Source of the DNA: a virus
DNA length: 33,969 bases
Direction: 5' to 3' (one strand)
IMG/VR virus record: IMGVR_UViG_3300047181_000090
Span: 1-33,969 of that record
Position 1 is the stretch's first letter, and each line of letters starts with the position of its first letter. The notes under the pieces are model-generated. The model worked only from the letters and a program-made list of their open reading frames with translations, was not told the DNA's origin and made no database searches. Shown one piece after another: positions 23,181 to 31,230 of this stretch. A program made the position numbers and the translations under genes.

Positions 23181-23231
23181 ATAGTTGCTCCTTTAAAAGC
23201 AACATATATCATTCGCATTGTGTATACATAA

Positions 23232-23711
23232 CTATCCTGGGTATGGAAAATATGAATTTTCAAAAACTTGTCGATCAACTATCCACATATTATCAGGAGC
23301 TTCTACACAGAAATAATCACCCTTATTTCCTACCAGGTATCCTGACTTGGCACGCTTGCTTTCTACATGGAAAGTGCGATCGCAGCGAAATGTTTTAACA
23401 GGAAATTCTTTCTTTATCGCTTTCTTATATATCAACGATGGATGATGTGGTAACATTTTTTCATATTCTACATCGCCTGTCGGCACATACACTCGCTCAA
23501 ATATAGAAGGTTCAAGTGCCCATACTTCAAGAAATTTTGAACCAATCATTACATAATCACCAGGAAGAACATCGATAGATCCTTCTAACGATTCTACTGA
23601 AATATGATCAATCGATTTAGAAAAATATACGAACGTGCCGGCAGGCTTGTACATTATTTGATAAGGAAGTTCGGGAACTTCGCCCAATTTTACTTTTAAG
23701 ATATCGCTCAT
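23232..23711 (-). CDS. Tandem GDY/FE-motif phage protein
   Basis: A 159-residue protein with two copies of a short module: PGDYVMIGSKFLEVWALEPS with IFERVYVP, and KGDYFCVEAP with MWIVDRQVFENSYFP. The pattern resembles the widespread phage module PGDWIVTG...YPxKPDIFExTYEP. Its biochemical role is not established to my knowledge. The ATG overlaps the upstream stop (ATGA). It belongs to a leftward cluster of small genes (23232-24796). Confidence 0.6.
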   Translation of the reverse strand: MSDILKVKLGEVPELPYQIMYKPAGTFVYFSKSIDHISVESLEGSIDVLPGDYVMIGSKFLEVWALEPSIFERVYVPTGDVEYEKMLPHHPSLIYKKAIKKEFPVKTFRCDRTFHVESKRAKSGYLVGNKGDYFCVEAPDNMWIVDRQVFENSYFPYPG

Positions 23712-24133
23712 GATGCGTGTTTATTGCTTTGTAGAAACTTTTTGAATGATTCGTAGATGGAATCTACATCTTTGTGTTTATTTCCATTATAGAAAAAGCC
23801 ATCGGAAGATATTCTGATGTGATGTCCGGGAACGTGGATATGAAAATCTAGATTCGATAATATTTGAGATGTTATAAATTTATCTTCAAGTGTACTCGAA
23901 ACTTCTTCATTACAAACATCAAACATAGTATTTCCTAAATCAGCGCCACAAATAGAGCAGCATGTAAAAACATTTTCGTTTTCAATATGTTCGCAGTCTT
24001 TCTGGATTTTCTTCAATTCGGTTAGATAGAAAGACTCATGTACTTCTTTCATAAGAAGTTCAATATGATTACGGTGTTCATTGCGGAGATCAAACAACCT
24101 GGACATAATGTTCTTTTTATTCTGGTTTTGCAT
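23708..24133 (-). CDS. Hypothetical protein with a Cys-rich knuckle
   Basis: A 141-residue protein. The ATG at 24133 lies inside the end of the upstream gene; ATG 24106 (MSRLFDLRNEH) is an alternative. The N-terminal half is helical and charged. CCSICGADLG at about residues 58-67 and a further Cys in FDVCNEE may bind zinc. The C-terminus is an ordinary mixed fold (HIHVPGHHIRISSDGFFYNG). Unknown function. Confidence 0.6.
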   Translation of the reverse strand: MQNQNKKNIMSRLFDLRNEHRNHIELLMKEVHESFYLTELKKIQKDCEHIENENVFTCCSICGADLGNTMFDVCNEEVSSTLEDKFITSQILSNLDFHIHVPGHHIRISSDGFFYNGNKHKDVDSIYESFKKFLQSNKHAS

Positions 24134-24527
24134 AATCGATACCTGAGCCGCTTATTATTATTTTCATACCATTATTTAAATCGAGTCCGTATAGTATATC
24201 ACAAACATCAGCTTTTAAATGTGGTCCCTTTGTGATAATCTTACCATGGGATGAAGTTAGATTCAGAGGGCGTGAATAACCTAATTTTGTATTCTCAAAT
24301 CTATGAAGGGTTGCCCATGTATCATATCCTGCATATACGTAACCATCATCTATAATTTCAACCAACTCACCAACCTGTAAACGGTTTAATTCCTGGATCT
24401 GTTTTTTGGTTATAAATTTAATATTATCTTCATCAAGATTCAGATCATTCAATAAATTAGCGATTTGATCCAAATCACATTCTTGGGATTCGTAATGTAG
24501 TTTACCGTCTATTACTGTAAATTTCAT
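24117..24527 (-). CDS. Hypothetical phage protein
   Basis: A 136-residue acidic protein that I do not recognise. It has an N-terminal helical part (ECDLDQIANLLNDLNLDED) and a beta-rich middle (VGELVEIIDDGYVYAGYD), perhaps a small SH3-like barrel. It overlaps the following gene by 17 bases and the preceding one by 4 (ATGA). Part of the 23232-24796 operon. Confidence 0.6.
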   Translation of the reverse strand: MKFTVIDGKLHYESQECDLDQIANLLNDLNLDEDNIKFITKKQIQELNRLQVGELVEIIDDGYVYAGYDTWATLHRFENTKLGYSRPLNLTSSHGKIITKGPHLKADVCDILYGLDLNNGMKIIISGSGIDYAKPE

Positions 24528-24796
24528 ATAGCACCTTTTTCCATTACGAAAATTCCATGGTCCGAAATGATATTGATCATATCTTTATGTTCTCTTAGCA
24601 CGCCTAGGAGCTTACCAGGTTCACCAAAACTTGAAGTGATATAAATGGTTATATCAGTTTCGGTAACATCGATTACACGAGCACATGCACTTCCATTGGC
24701 GGGTTTCCGGCGATAATACTGGCCGAGAAATACATAATCGCCTCGGGATACCTTGGATCCATCCCGGTTTTCAAATGGAAATGTATATGTGCTCAT
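24524..24796 (-). CDS. Small hypothetical protein
   Basis: A 90-residue protein. The ATG at 24796 follows AGGTGG, whereas the GTG at 24808 lies within that site. SRGDYVFLGQYYRRKP near the N-terminus is a GDY-type barrel strand like that in the protein at 23232. It is first in its operon, with a TTTGTTATC motif upstream. Function unknown. Confidence 0.55.
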   Translation of the reverse strand: MSTYTFPFENRDGSKVSRGDYVFLGQYYRRKPANGSACARVIDVTETDITIYITSSFGEPGKLLGVLREHKDMINIISDHGIFVMEKGAI

Positions 24797-24822
24797 GCTA
24801 TCACCCACCTACTTTTAGATTT

Positions 24823-24839
24823 GATAACAAATATAACAA
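24823..24839 (-). promoter_or_regulatory. TTGTTATATTTGTTATC motif upstream of a small-gene operon
   Basis: It lies about 27 bases before the ATG at 24796, leaving room for a leader with a ribosome-binding site. It contains TATATTTG. This is the best-placed example of the TTTGTTATC motif as a promoter. Confidence 0.4.
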
Positions 24840-24849
24840 TTTTAATTGA

Positions 24850-26268
24850 TTATTTCACACGAGTCGGAATATTTTCTGAAATTAACACTTCAGAAAAGTC
24901 TTGCTTTACTATTTCAATCATATCTTCGGTAACAATGACTGAATCATGAACTGTGGCAAAAAATATACCCTTATCTCGGACCCTGGTACATACTTTGGTA
25001 TACATCAAAGTAGATTCGATCTTCTGCATCTGATGTGCTAGTGATCTAAAATTCTTAATCTTGAACTTTGTAAGTAACTTGTCAATTATTGGAAATTCAC
25101 TTTCCCAAACCGTTTTCATCTTCTTCGATAACCTGGAGGGGCTCCCAAATACATAAGTAACCCATTTCCTCTTCATTTCATCTCGACTAACCGTATCTCG
25201 GTTCAGATATCGCCACATTTCAACAAAATGCTCATATATCCCTTCCCTAATCCATTTTTCATATTTAACAATCTCAAGTTCTAACTTATTTATAGTAGCC
25301 GACAGGCTGCTTTCTCCTAATCTTGAAATTCTAAACTCAAATTTAGATCCATCAACATGTGGTTCAGTAATATAATTTGGTTTTGATGCGGCTACGTACT
25401 TATATCGAGCATCTATAATATCCCCAACTATATCACCCATATGCATCGCCTGGTATTCAGTATCCCCCCATTTCGCCTGTTCCAATTTTAATAGTTCAAG
25501 ATAATCCCTGAACACACAACTGAGCATTGCCGGCTGTGATGAAACAATATCTACTCCTACCAGCTTCTTACCTTCATAATAAAGATGATTCTCTCGAACT
25601 TCCTTACACACACTGGTGAAATTTGTATGAATTCTCCCATATTGATCTTTCTTTACATATATCACAGCTTTTTCTATTTCATCAATCTTTCTCTTCTCAC
25701 CCTGAATCTTTTCTTTGGTAAACTTCTTCGGATTAACCTTCTGCATCCGCTCCAGGGTTTCATAGGCTGCCGCCTTGTCCACAGTAACCTTTGGTAAGGT
25801 TTCGATAAATAGACTTACCATTTCATCCGATCTTTCTTCTCCAAAATCCCTATCAAGTCGAGCCATTTTCTTCAATAATGAAGCCTTCTTTACCCAATAA
25901 ACCTCGGTATTGTACATATCAATGTTATTACCAATACCATAATATTTACACTTTCCCACATCAATTGGATTACTGACTACGTAATGGTTATCAGTTATCA
26001 AAATGCCGTTTTCTATTAAAAAATCAAGATATTCTCTGTAATGCCTTCCAACTTCATAAGCAAGAATCACTGAATATACCGGAACCAATCTCAATCCTTC
26101 GTATCTATTCTTATTCATCTTCAATATTTTAGAGACTATGAAGTATAACACATCCTTATCATACTTGAAAGTCCACTTGTGATTTCCAAATATAAAAGCT
26201 GCCTGGAGGGCGCCAGCCAGGTTTTTCGGGATAGATATGCACCTAGGTGCTTGTGAACGTTTTGTCAC
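24850..26268 (-). CDS. Family A DNA polymerase-like palm protein
   Basis: A 472-residue protein. GRIHTNFTSVCKEVREN, then KLVGVDIVSSQPAMLSCVF (Asp near residue 239) resemble the region leading into motif A of family A polymerases (R...G..LVxxDxSxxQ). KWVTYVFGSPSRL near 372 could be the end of a fingers helix. FATVHDSVIVTED near 439 resembles motif C (VHDE). No 3'-5' exonuclease domain is visible, and the first 170 residues are unlike known polymerases. It may be a specialised replication or repair polymerase, or an inactive relative; the motif C Glu is replaced by Ser. The start is GTG, after GGAAGTGA. Confidence 0.5.
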   Translation of the reverse strand: MTKRSQAPRCISIPKNLAGALQAAFIFGNHKWTFKYDKDVLYFIVSKILKMNKNRYEGLRLVPVYSVILAYEVGRHYREYLDFLIENGILITDNHYVVSNPIDVGKCKYYGIGNNIDMYNTEVYWVKKASLLKKMARLDRDFGEERSDEMVSLFIETLPKVTVDKAAAYETLERMQKVNPKKFTKEKIQGEKRKIDEIEKAVIYVKKDQYGRIHTNFTSVCKEVRENHLYYEGKKLVGVDIVSSQPAMLSCVFRDYLELLKLEQAKWGDTEYQAMHMGDIVGDIIDARYKYVAASKPNYITEPHVDGSKFEFRISRLGESSLSATINKLELEIVKYEKWIREGIYEHFVEMWRYLNRDTVSRDEMKRKWVTYVFGSPSRLSKKMKTVWESEFPIIDKLLTKFKIKNFRSLAHQMQKIESTLMYTKVCTRVRDKGIFFATVHDSVIVTEDMIEIVKQDFSEVLISENIPTRVK

Positions 26269-26292
26269 TCACTTCCAAATGTAGTTCATTTC

Positions 26293-26310
26293 GATAACAA
26301 AGCTAACGAA
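26293..26310 (-). promoter_or_regulatory. TTCGTTAGCTTTGTTATC motif before the polymerase-like gene
   Basis: It lies about 25 bases upstream of the GTG start at 26268 and contains TAGCTTTG. It is another member of the TTTGTTATC motif set. Confidence 0.35.
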
Positions 26311-26326
26311 AATGAAATATAATAAT

Positions 26327-26418
26327 TCTGCTTATTAATTAGTTAATATAATAATTATAATATAGAACTAAATATATAAGATAAGCAGATCCATAGTTAT
26401 GTTTTGCGTTTAGGATTC
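26327..26418 (+). repeat. Stem-loop repeat, copy A
   Basis: TCTGCTTAT (26327-26335) and ATAAGCAGA (26381-26389) form a 9-bp stem around an AT-rich centre. They are followed by CAGATCCATAGTTATGTTTT (from 26386) and GCGTTTAGGATT, which recur as copy B at 26693. The rest of the 154-base gap 26269-26422 is AT-rich with nothing else visible. Confidence 0.5.
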
Positions 26419-26422
26419 TGAC

Positions 26423-26584
26423 TCATCGGTCAAAAAGGTCCTGGATCATATTTTCGATCTCGGTTCCATACATTTCTTCAAGCTGCTTGATTTGTGAAAA
26501 TGTAAGTTCGACTACTTTTCCATCCACCCGGCGAAACACTATAGAGTTTTCACCAACCTCTTTCCTGTAATTGATTAGTCCCAT
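26423..26584 (-). CDS. Small hypothetical protein
   Basis: A 53-residue protein (MGLINYRKEVGENSIVFRRV... ending IQDLFDR) with GGGAGGTC as a strong ribosome-binding site. It has a short beta hairpin followed by a helix (FSQIKQLEEMYGTEIENMIQ). It lies alone between two copies of a stem-loop repeat. Function unknown. Confidence 0.65.
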   Translation of the reverse strand: MGLINYRKEVGENSIVFRRVDGKVVELTFSQIKQLEEMYGTEIENMIQDLFDR

Positions 26585-26692
26585 AAAAAAGACCTCCCAA
26601 TTGTATAGCTTATCATTTGAGATAACTAAAAATTCTAAAACCTTATTATATTAATAATATAATAAATATTGAGAAATATATTATTAAGAACA

Positions 26693-26725
26693 CAGATCCA
26701 TTATTATGTTTTGTGTTCGGGGATT
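26693..26725 (+). repeat. Stem-loop repeat, copy B
   Basis: CAGATCCATTATTATGTTTT followed by GTGTTCGGGGATT matches copy A with about five differences and one gap. GAACACA and TGTGTTC close the loop over GATCCATTATTATGTTT. An AT-rich palindrome (about 26643-26665) precedes it. It ends 25 bases before the start codon at 26751. Confidence 0.5.
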
Positions 26726-26737
26726 TCAAAGCTAAAG

Positions 26738-26745
26738 ATAAACTA
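26738..26745 (+). promoter_or_regulatory. ATAAACTA motif before the gene at 26751
   Basis: ATAAACTAGGAAA leads directly into the ATG. The AGG of the motif's extension would serve as a ribosome-binding site, so the motif may act in translation, transcription or both. Confidence 0.35.
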
Positions 26746-26750
26746 GGAAA

Positions 26751-27680
26751 ATGGAACAGAAATATTTAAATCTATTAGAACAGATGTGCACTATTCCAAA
26801 TATGGAAAAACCTCTTCTCGAGGCGTTTGTTACGATCTATGGAAATGATAAATCCTTGATGGAAGGGTTAAAGGAATGGATACAATCCAAAGGTTCCGAT
26901 TTTGCAAAAAATATTACTGGAAAGGAACTGACAGATCTTGCTACCAAGGCGACAGCCGATTATCAAAAAGATAACATACCTACCGGTTCTGATGATTACT
27001 TTTCAAGACTTAACCAGAACCAAGCAGTTGTTTCCCAGGGTCGAAAGGCATTATCAGTTCTCAATTCCGCAGGAAAGGGTATAGACAAGAAAACTGGGAT
27101 TGTAACCTCACATGTTGGTTTCGACATGGGTGGTAGGGCGATAGCCATGTCTGGTGCGAACAAGGAACTCGGATTCAAATCTGCAGTTATCGGTAATGTG
27201 TCGGATCCAAAACAAATGAAAAAGTTCGTTGAAACTAAGGGAAATAATGATCAGAGACTTGCAATGGCAGCTGTAGTTTCTCCAGATCCTACTAAGTGGC
27301 CTGTCCATGATCTTACTTATCGACTTTACTTTGACACTAAGTGGGTACCTGTGATGACCGACAGGTCTCAGGGTCAGGCCAATCTTATTCCAGTTTCAAA
27401 AACTATTGAAGGACTTCGGCAGCTTAAGGAAGGTGGACATTCTGGAATGGTTCCTGGAACATGCGATCTTTATAGAATTTATCTGAATGCGCTATATAAT
27501 TTTGGAATAAATGAAGACGCCGGTTATGCATTTGCCGAACTAAAAAATGCTCAGCGCGTTACGGTACTTGATGCAAAATCATCAAATGTTTTGATGTATG
27601 TTCCATTTGTGCGTGAATCAATGGAAAAGAACATTATCTCTATTGTACCTAGAAAGATTGCTGAGGTTATTGTAAAGTGA
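26751..27680 (+). CDS. Hypothetical phage protein
   Basis: A 309-residue protein that I do not recognise. The N-terminus is helical (LNLLEQMCTIPNMEKPLLEA). The middle is Gly- and Ser-rich (GFDMGGRAIAMSGANKELGF) and the C-terminal part is mixed alpha/beta. No signal peptide or catalytic motif is seen. It is followed by, and overlaps (GTGA), the SWIM-finger protein, which suggests a two-gene unit. Confidence 0.65.
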   Translation: MEQKYLNLLEQMCTIPNMEKPLLEAFVTIYGNDKSLMEGLKEWIQSKGSDFAKNITGKELTDLATKATADYQKDNIPTGSDDYFSRLNQNQAVVSQGRKALSVLNSAGKGIDKKTGIVTSHVGFDMGGRAIAMSGANKELGFKSAVIGNVSDPKQMKKFVETKGNNDQRLAMAAVVSPDPTKWPVHDLTYRLYFDTKWVPVMTDRSQGQANLIPVSKTIEGLRQLKEGGHSGMVPGTCDLYRIYLNALYNFGINEDAGYAFAELKNAQRVTVLDAKSSNVLMYVPFVRESMEKNIISIVPRKIAEVIVK

Positions 27681-28780
27681 TCAGGTTTGGAAACATGCCC
27701 ATGTTTGAGGAAACCCAGTCAGGGCTCATTTCAATCGCAGCCAGGGCTGGTGCCACTCAGAATGTTCGTATTCAGAAATCTAAAACTAAAATGACAGGTG
27801 CCTATGTAGGAATTGTCAATTCATCTACTGGAGATTCTGATCATCCTAAGAACGATCCTATTACGGTTTTCAAAGTTGATTCACAATCCAGACCAGGTGT
27901 CGAATATAAGTGTATGGTTCTTGTGTATGTAAAAGATTATCCTAATGGATTATATGCAGTTTCCCAGGAAAAATGGAACATGTCCAGGTTTTCTGATGTG
28001 ATGAAGAACAAGGCAGAAATAAAATGTCATTGTAATTGTAAAGACTTTTTCTATGGCGGTGCCGAAGCCAATCTTATGAAGAAGGGAGGCACTTTACCAG
28101 TTCCTTCAAATCATCCAGGATGGAAGCAGCATAAATACGAAGATCCTAAAAGAGAACAGAATAAGAACAACTTTTTCTGCAAACATATGTATTTCACATT
28201 AAGTTTCCTATTTCCTCTTGGAATAAATAGGATCATGTCGGATTGTAAGAAATATAATTTTGATAAAAAATACGGAACTATTCATTCCCGGTTGGATAAG
28301 AATGCTTCAGAAGCACTTAAGAAAAGTGAATTTTATAATAATCAATTATTTATGAAAGATGCTACCAGGTCTGTGTCAAAGGGAATCCAAATGGGATCGA
28401 TTCCAAAAGCGGAAACCGAACGTGTAATGGGAACCGCGGTGAAGAAACTGGTCGAAGGTGGCCTGGCGGCTGAAAAGAACACGGAGAACATGTCCAGTAT
28501 GTTTGTAGATACTCCAGAACAGATGGAAGAAATTTCAAGAACTCTACCAGACACTACAGAAGGTACTCCAGTTGATGTTGAAAAAGAATTCCCTGTAGAA
28601 TCGCCAGAGGTGGGTGTAGAACCGAAAGAAACATCAGTTGAGCCTGTGATACCACCTAAACCAGAAATCCCCCAACAAGAGCGCCTAATCCCCGAAACAG
28701 AGGAATCTGACGAGGATCGTGAATTACCAGGAACCGAAAAACTGATTGAATCCAACCTTTTCAAGTTCTGGAGCAAGTGA
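27677..28780 (+). CDS. SWIM-type zinc-finger protein
   Basis: A 367-residue protein. IKCHCNCKDFFYGG at about residues 115-128, with FFCKHMYFTLSF some 45 residues later, gives the CxC...CxH arrangement of SWIM zinc fingers, which bind DNA or proteins. The C-terminal 120 residues are low-complexity and rich in Pro, Glu, Val and Thr (EVGVEPKETSVEPVIPPKPE). A GTG at 27677 overlaps the previous stop; ATG 27695 is an alternative. The TGA stop is supplied by the end of the inserted tnpB element. Without the element the frame would read AGC AAA TAA, so the insertion keeps the same C-terminus. Confidence 0.7.
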   Translation: MIRFGNMPMFEETQSGLISIAARAGATQNVRIQKSKTKMTGAYVGIVNSSTGDSDHPKNDPITVFKVDSQSRPGVEYKCMVLVYVKDYPNGLYAVSQEKWNMSRFSDVMKNKAEIKCHCNCKDFFYGGAEANLMKKGGTLPVPSNHPGWKQHKYEDPKREQNKNNFFCKHMYFTLSFLFPLGINRIMSDCKKYNFDKKYGTIHSRLDKNASEALKKSEFYNNQLFMKDATRSVSKGIQMGSIPKAETERVMGTAVKKLVEGGLAAEKNTENMSSMFVDTPEQMEEISRTLPDTTEGTPVDVEKEFPVESPEVGVEPKETSVEPVIPPKPEIPQQERLIPETEESDEDRELPGTEKLIESNLFKFWSK

Positions 28781-28930
28781 ACTACCGCTGATCTAAAGTC
28801 TCATCGGCTTCAAGCTCCTCGCGGGCACTCTTCCTGCACTGGACCCATGGGCGGTTCCCATAACTTGCAGGCTTAACTTCGTGGGTGTTCCTAACTTGAC
28901 CCACTAGCTGGCGTAACGCCAGGAAAGCAA
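28777..28930 (-). ncRNA. Predicted omega RNA at the 3' end of tnpB
   Basis: The end of tnpB and the element's right end contain GGAACCGCC...GGAGCTTGAAGC, a terminal imperfect hairpin (CCGATGA/TCAGCGG) and TAGTTCAC. In this family the guide RNA overlaps the tnpB 3' end and its guide is the flanking DNA. The guide here would be the end of the SWIM-finger gene. The 5' limit is approximate. Confidence 0.55.
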
Positions 28931-30035
28931 ATTGCTTAATATTGACCGCGGCGTTTACGTCGCGGTCGTGTTCTGTATCACATTCCTGACAAGTCCAGGA
29001 TCTATGCTTCAACGTTAAACCGGAAAATATCCAACCACATTTGGAGCAGGTTTTGGAAGAGGGAACAAACCGACCAATGGTCAGTATGTTCTTCCCGTAC
29101 CAGTCTGCTTTATATGTGAGCATATTAAAGAACTTGCCAAGGGCAAGATCTTTAATATGTTTGGCTAAGTTATGGTTTTGAATCATTCCCTTAACATTAA
29201 GATCTTCGATGCATATAGTTTGGTTATCACGTATTAGCTGTGAAGATGTTTGATGTAGGAAATCATTCCGTTGGTTCGCCACTCGTTCGTGCAGTAGCTG
29301 AAGTTCGAGTTTCGCCTTTTCCGCATTTTTGGATAAAGGATCACCTTTCTTATGTTTCTTTAACTTTCGGGAGAAAGCACGGCTGAGCTTCCTCAACCGC
29401 TTGATGTTCGTTATCAAGATACGAGGATTCGGAATCGGTTTTCCATCCGAAGCGACCAGATATGTTTTAATTCCGACATCGATGCCGACAGCATTGTTTT
29501 CGTCCGGTTCTGGTTTGACGGGAAGTTCCTTCCCGTCATCCACCAGGATCGAGATGAAGTATTTACCCGAAGGTTTCTTCTTTATCGTGGATAAACAAAT
29601 CTTACCTACGAATTCTCGATGGAAAACAACGTTGATTCCTTCCTTGAACTTGGGAATAAAAACTTTATGGTTTTCAAAATCTACAGTTGTGTTTTGTGGA
29701 ATCTCGAAACTTGACGTATCCTTTTTGCTCTTGTATCTGGGAAAATCGCACTTTCCGGTGAAGAAGCGCTTAAACGCGATATCCAAATTCCGAGCTGTAG
29801 ATTGCAAACTCTGAGAGTTTACTTCCTTTAACCAAATGAAATCCGCATCTTCTTTCAAATATGGAATCTCTTCGGACATCTCGAATCGGGACAGATTGTA
29901 TTTGGATGCGGTGTAAAGATCGGTTTTTCTGGACAACATATGGTTATACAACCAACGAACACAGCCAAAGTGCTTCGCTAGAAGCACTTTTTGTTCATCG
30001 GTCGGATATATCCGATATTCGTACGACTTATACAT
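28782..30035 (-). CDS. tnpB: TnpB RNA-guided nuclease, apparently intact
   Basis: A 417-residue protein. It has an N-terminal YEYRIYPTDEQKVLL module, RuvC-I Asp186 (AVGIDVGIKTYLV), RuvC-II Glu277 (TICIEDLNVKGM), zinc-finger Cys 330, 333, 349 and 352 (CSKC, CQEC) and RuvC-III Asp359 (DRDVNAAVNI). All three catalytic residues are present, so it should be active. TnpB cuts DNA next to a short target-adjacent motif under omega-RNA guidance and helps keep the element at its donor site. The Arg/Glu-rich tail (REELEADETLDQR) overlaps the omega-RNA scaffold. It is transcribed against the flanking rightward phage genes. Confidence 0.93.
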   Translation of the reverse strand: MYKSYEYRIYPTDEQKVLLAKHFGCVRWLYNHMLSRKTDLYTASKYNLSRFEMSEEIPYLKEDADFIWLKEVNSQSLQSTARNLDIAFKRFFTGKCDFPRYKSKKDTSSFEIPQNTTVDFENHKVFIPKFKEGINVVFHREFVGKICLSTIKKKPSGKYFISILVDDGKELPVKPEPDENNAVGIDVGIKTYLVASDGKPIPNPRILITNIKRLRKLSRAFSRKLKKHKKGDPLSKNAEKAKLELQLLHERVANQRNDFLHQTSSQLIRDNQTICIEDLNVKGMIQNHNLAKHIKDLALGKFFNMLTYKADWYGKNILTIGRFVPSSKTCSKCGWIFSGLTLKHRSWTCQECDTEHDRDVNAAVNIKQFAFLALRQLVGQVRNTHEVKPASYGNRPWVQCRKSAREELEADETLDQR

Positions 30036-30110
30036 CTTTAACTAATATAGTTAATTTTTACCAATTCATCCTCTAAGCTTAAGACCTAACGGTTTTCTTG
30101 TGGGTTACTT

Positions 30111-30118
30111 ATAAACTA
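30111..30118 (+). promoter_or_regulatory. ATAAACTA motif at the IS junction, before the gene at 30127
   Basis: The motif begins at the first base after the inserted tnpB element and is followed by GGCTTATC and the ATG. The insertion therefore left it complete. Its first five bases are the reverse complement of the TTTAT target. Confidence 0.4.
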
Positions 30119-30126
30119 GGCTTATC

Positions 30127-31230
30127 ATGAAAAGTTCAAAAAAGACCGGAGAACGTCTTGTAAGTTATATTCAGGATGGGATCGTATGGAAAGAGCACAA
30201 GGATATAGTGCTCGATTTCTGGATTCGGTTTAAATCCCCGTCTTATAAATATGATCCCAAGCAATTCCAAGGACTTCATTATACTGATGAATTGCCAGAA
30301 AACGCACAGAAAGCATATGAGCACTGGTTCGGCAATTATGATTTTCAGAATAACGTAGATAAAGACTGGATCCAATTTGTTGATGGTACCCTAAATCTAT
30401 TTTACCACACCGCTAATCCAACTATAATTGAAGATAACACCTGGTTCTGTGTATTGTTGCCAACCGAAGATGCGGCGAAAGAAATATGTGAAACTCAGAT
30501 ATTCCATGGTTCGCCTAATCTAAACTCGTTCTTCAAGGTTTCTTCAGATACCAAAAGCGATGAAATTGGTGGCCGCAGAAATGGATATGTATATGCTACG
30601 GAACTGGCGAAGGTGACCGCGGGTGATATGGTAGGGTTTCCATGGGCTGTCGCCTTCCAGTCAGATGATTCGGTAAAATTGTTTTTCCAGAATGGTTCAA
30701 AGGTTGATTCCAAGTGTATTTGTTGGGCATCCGAATGCCGGCATGCCACGCTATTGAAAAATAACGGAAAGGGGCAGTTTTTCGTAGTTCCGGTTACTGT
30801 CCCGGAAAGGGGCTGGCGCCGCGCCAGGGATATTCCAATGAACATGTCACCGGCTAAACCACTTACACCATTAGCACTGAATCAATATTTTATTCAGAAT
30901 TTTCATGAAATGTATGGAGTAATGGATGAAATAGATGAGAAGGTTAAATATCTTCGCGGATCAATCAATGAACGCAAGTCAGCGATCACCGCAATGAATG
31001 ATGAAAACGTGCAAATAGACGATGTACTGCCAGATGTCAGGTCATTTATTCTAAATGGTAACGTATCTATCCGCGAAAAGGAATTTAACAAACTCCGTAG
31101 AAAGATGTCTAAACAGCATAACCGAGAACGCGAAACCGAGATCAAGGCCCGTATACGTGAGATCCAGAAGGAAGATAGAAAGAAGACGAGACGCGAACGT
31201 CAACGCCTTAATCCTTTTGCCCAAACCTAG
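30127..31230 (+). CDS. Hypothetical phage protein with basic C-terminus
   Basis: A 367-residue protein that I do not recognise. Residues 1-230 are a mixed globular part (TQIFHGSPNLNSFFKVSS, VTAGDMVGFPWAVAFQS). Residues about 255-365 are helical and very basic (REKEFNKLRRKMSKQHNRER, KKTRRERQRLNPF), probably nucleic-acid-binding. It would directly follow the SWIM-finger gene if the IS element were absent. Its end overlaps the convergent gene by four bases. Confidence 0.65.
   Translation: MKSSKKTGERLVSYIQDGIVWKEHKDIVLDFWIRFKSPSYKYDPKQFQGLHYTDELPENAQKAYEHWFGNYDFQNNVDKDWIQFVDGTLNLFYHTANPTIIEDNTWFCVLLPTEDAAKEICETQIFHGSPNLNSFFKVSSDTKSDEIGGRRNGYVYATELAKVTAGDMVGFPWAVAFQSDDSVKLFFQNGSKVDSKCICWASECRHATLLKNNGKGQFFVVPVTVPERGWRRARDIPMNMSPAKPLTPLALNQYFIQNFHEMYGVMDEIDEKVKYLRGSINERKSAITAMNDENVQIDDVLPDVRSFILNGNVSIREKEFNKLRRKMSKQHNRERETEIKARIREIQKEDRKKTRRERQRLNPFAQT

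Larger units (their letters stand above)
28777..30110 (-). mobile_element. IS200/IS605-group element with tnpB only (IS1341 type)
   Basis: A single tnpB with no Y1 transposase. On the minus strand the right end is a hairpin with CTTTAG loop followed by GGTAGTTCAC, ending at 28777. The left end is placed at 30110, after a TTTAT target (plus-strand ATAAA at 30111). A left-end hairpin (CCGTTAGG/CTTAGAGG with loop TCTTAAG, about 30061-30092) corresponds to the TCTTTAG-loop hairpin of the 214-bp element at 13796. The left boundary is supported by restoration of a stop codon and the ATAAACTA motif when the element is removed. It needs a Y1 transposase in trans. Confidence 0.8.

Noticed and set aside
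26269-26750. tRNA genes in the AT-rich gap
   Set aside because: The stem-loops do not form a cloverleaf and lack the T-arm sequence; no tRNA was recognised anywhere in the window.
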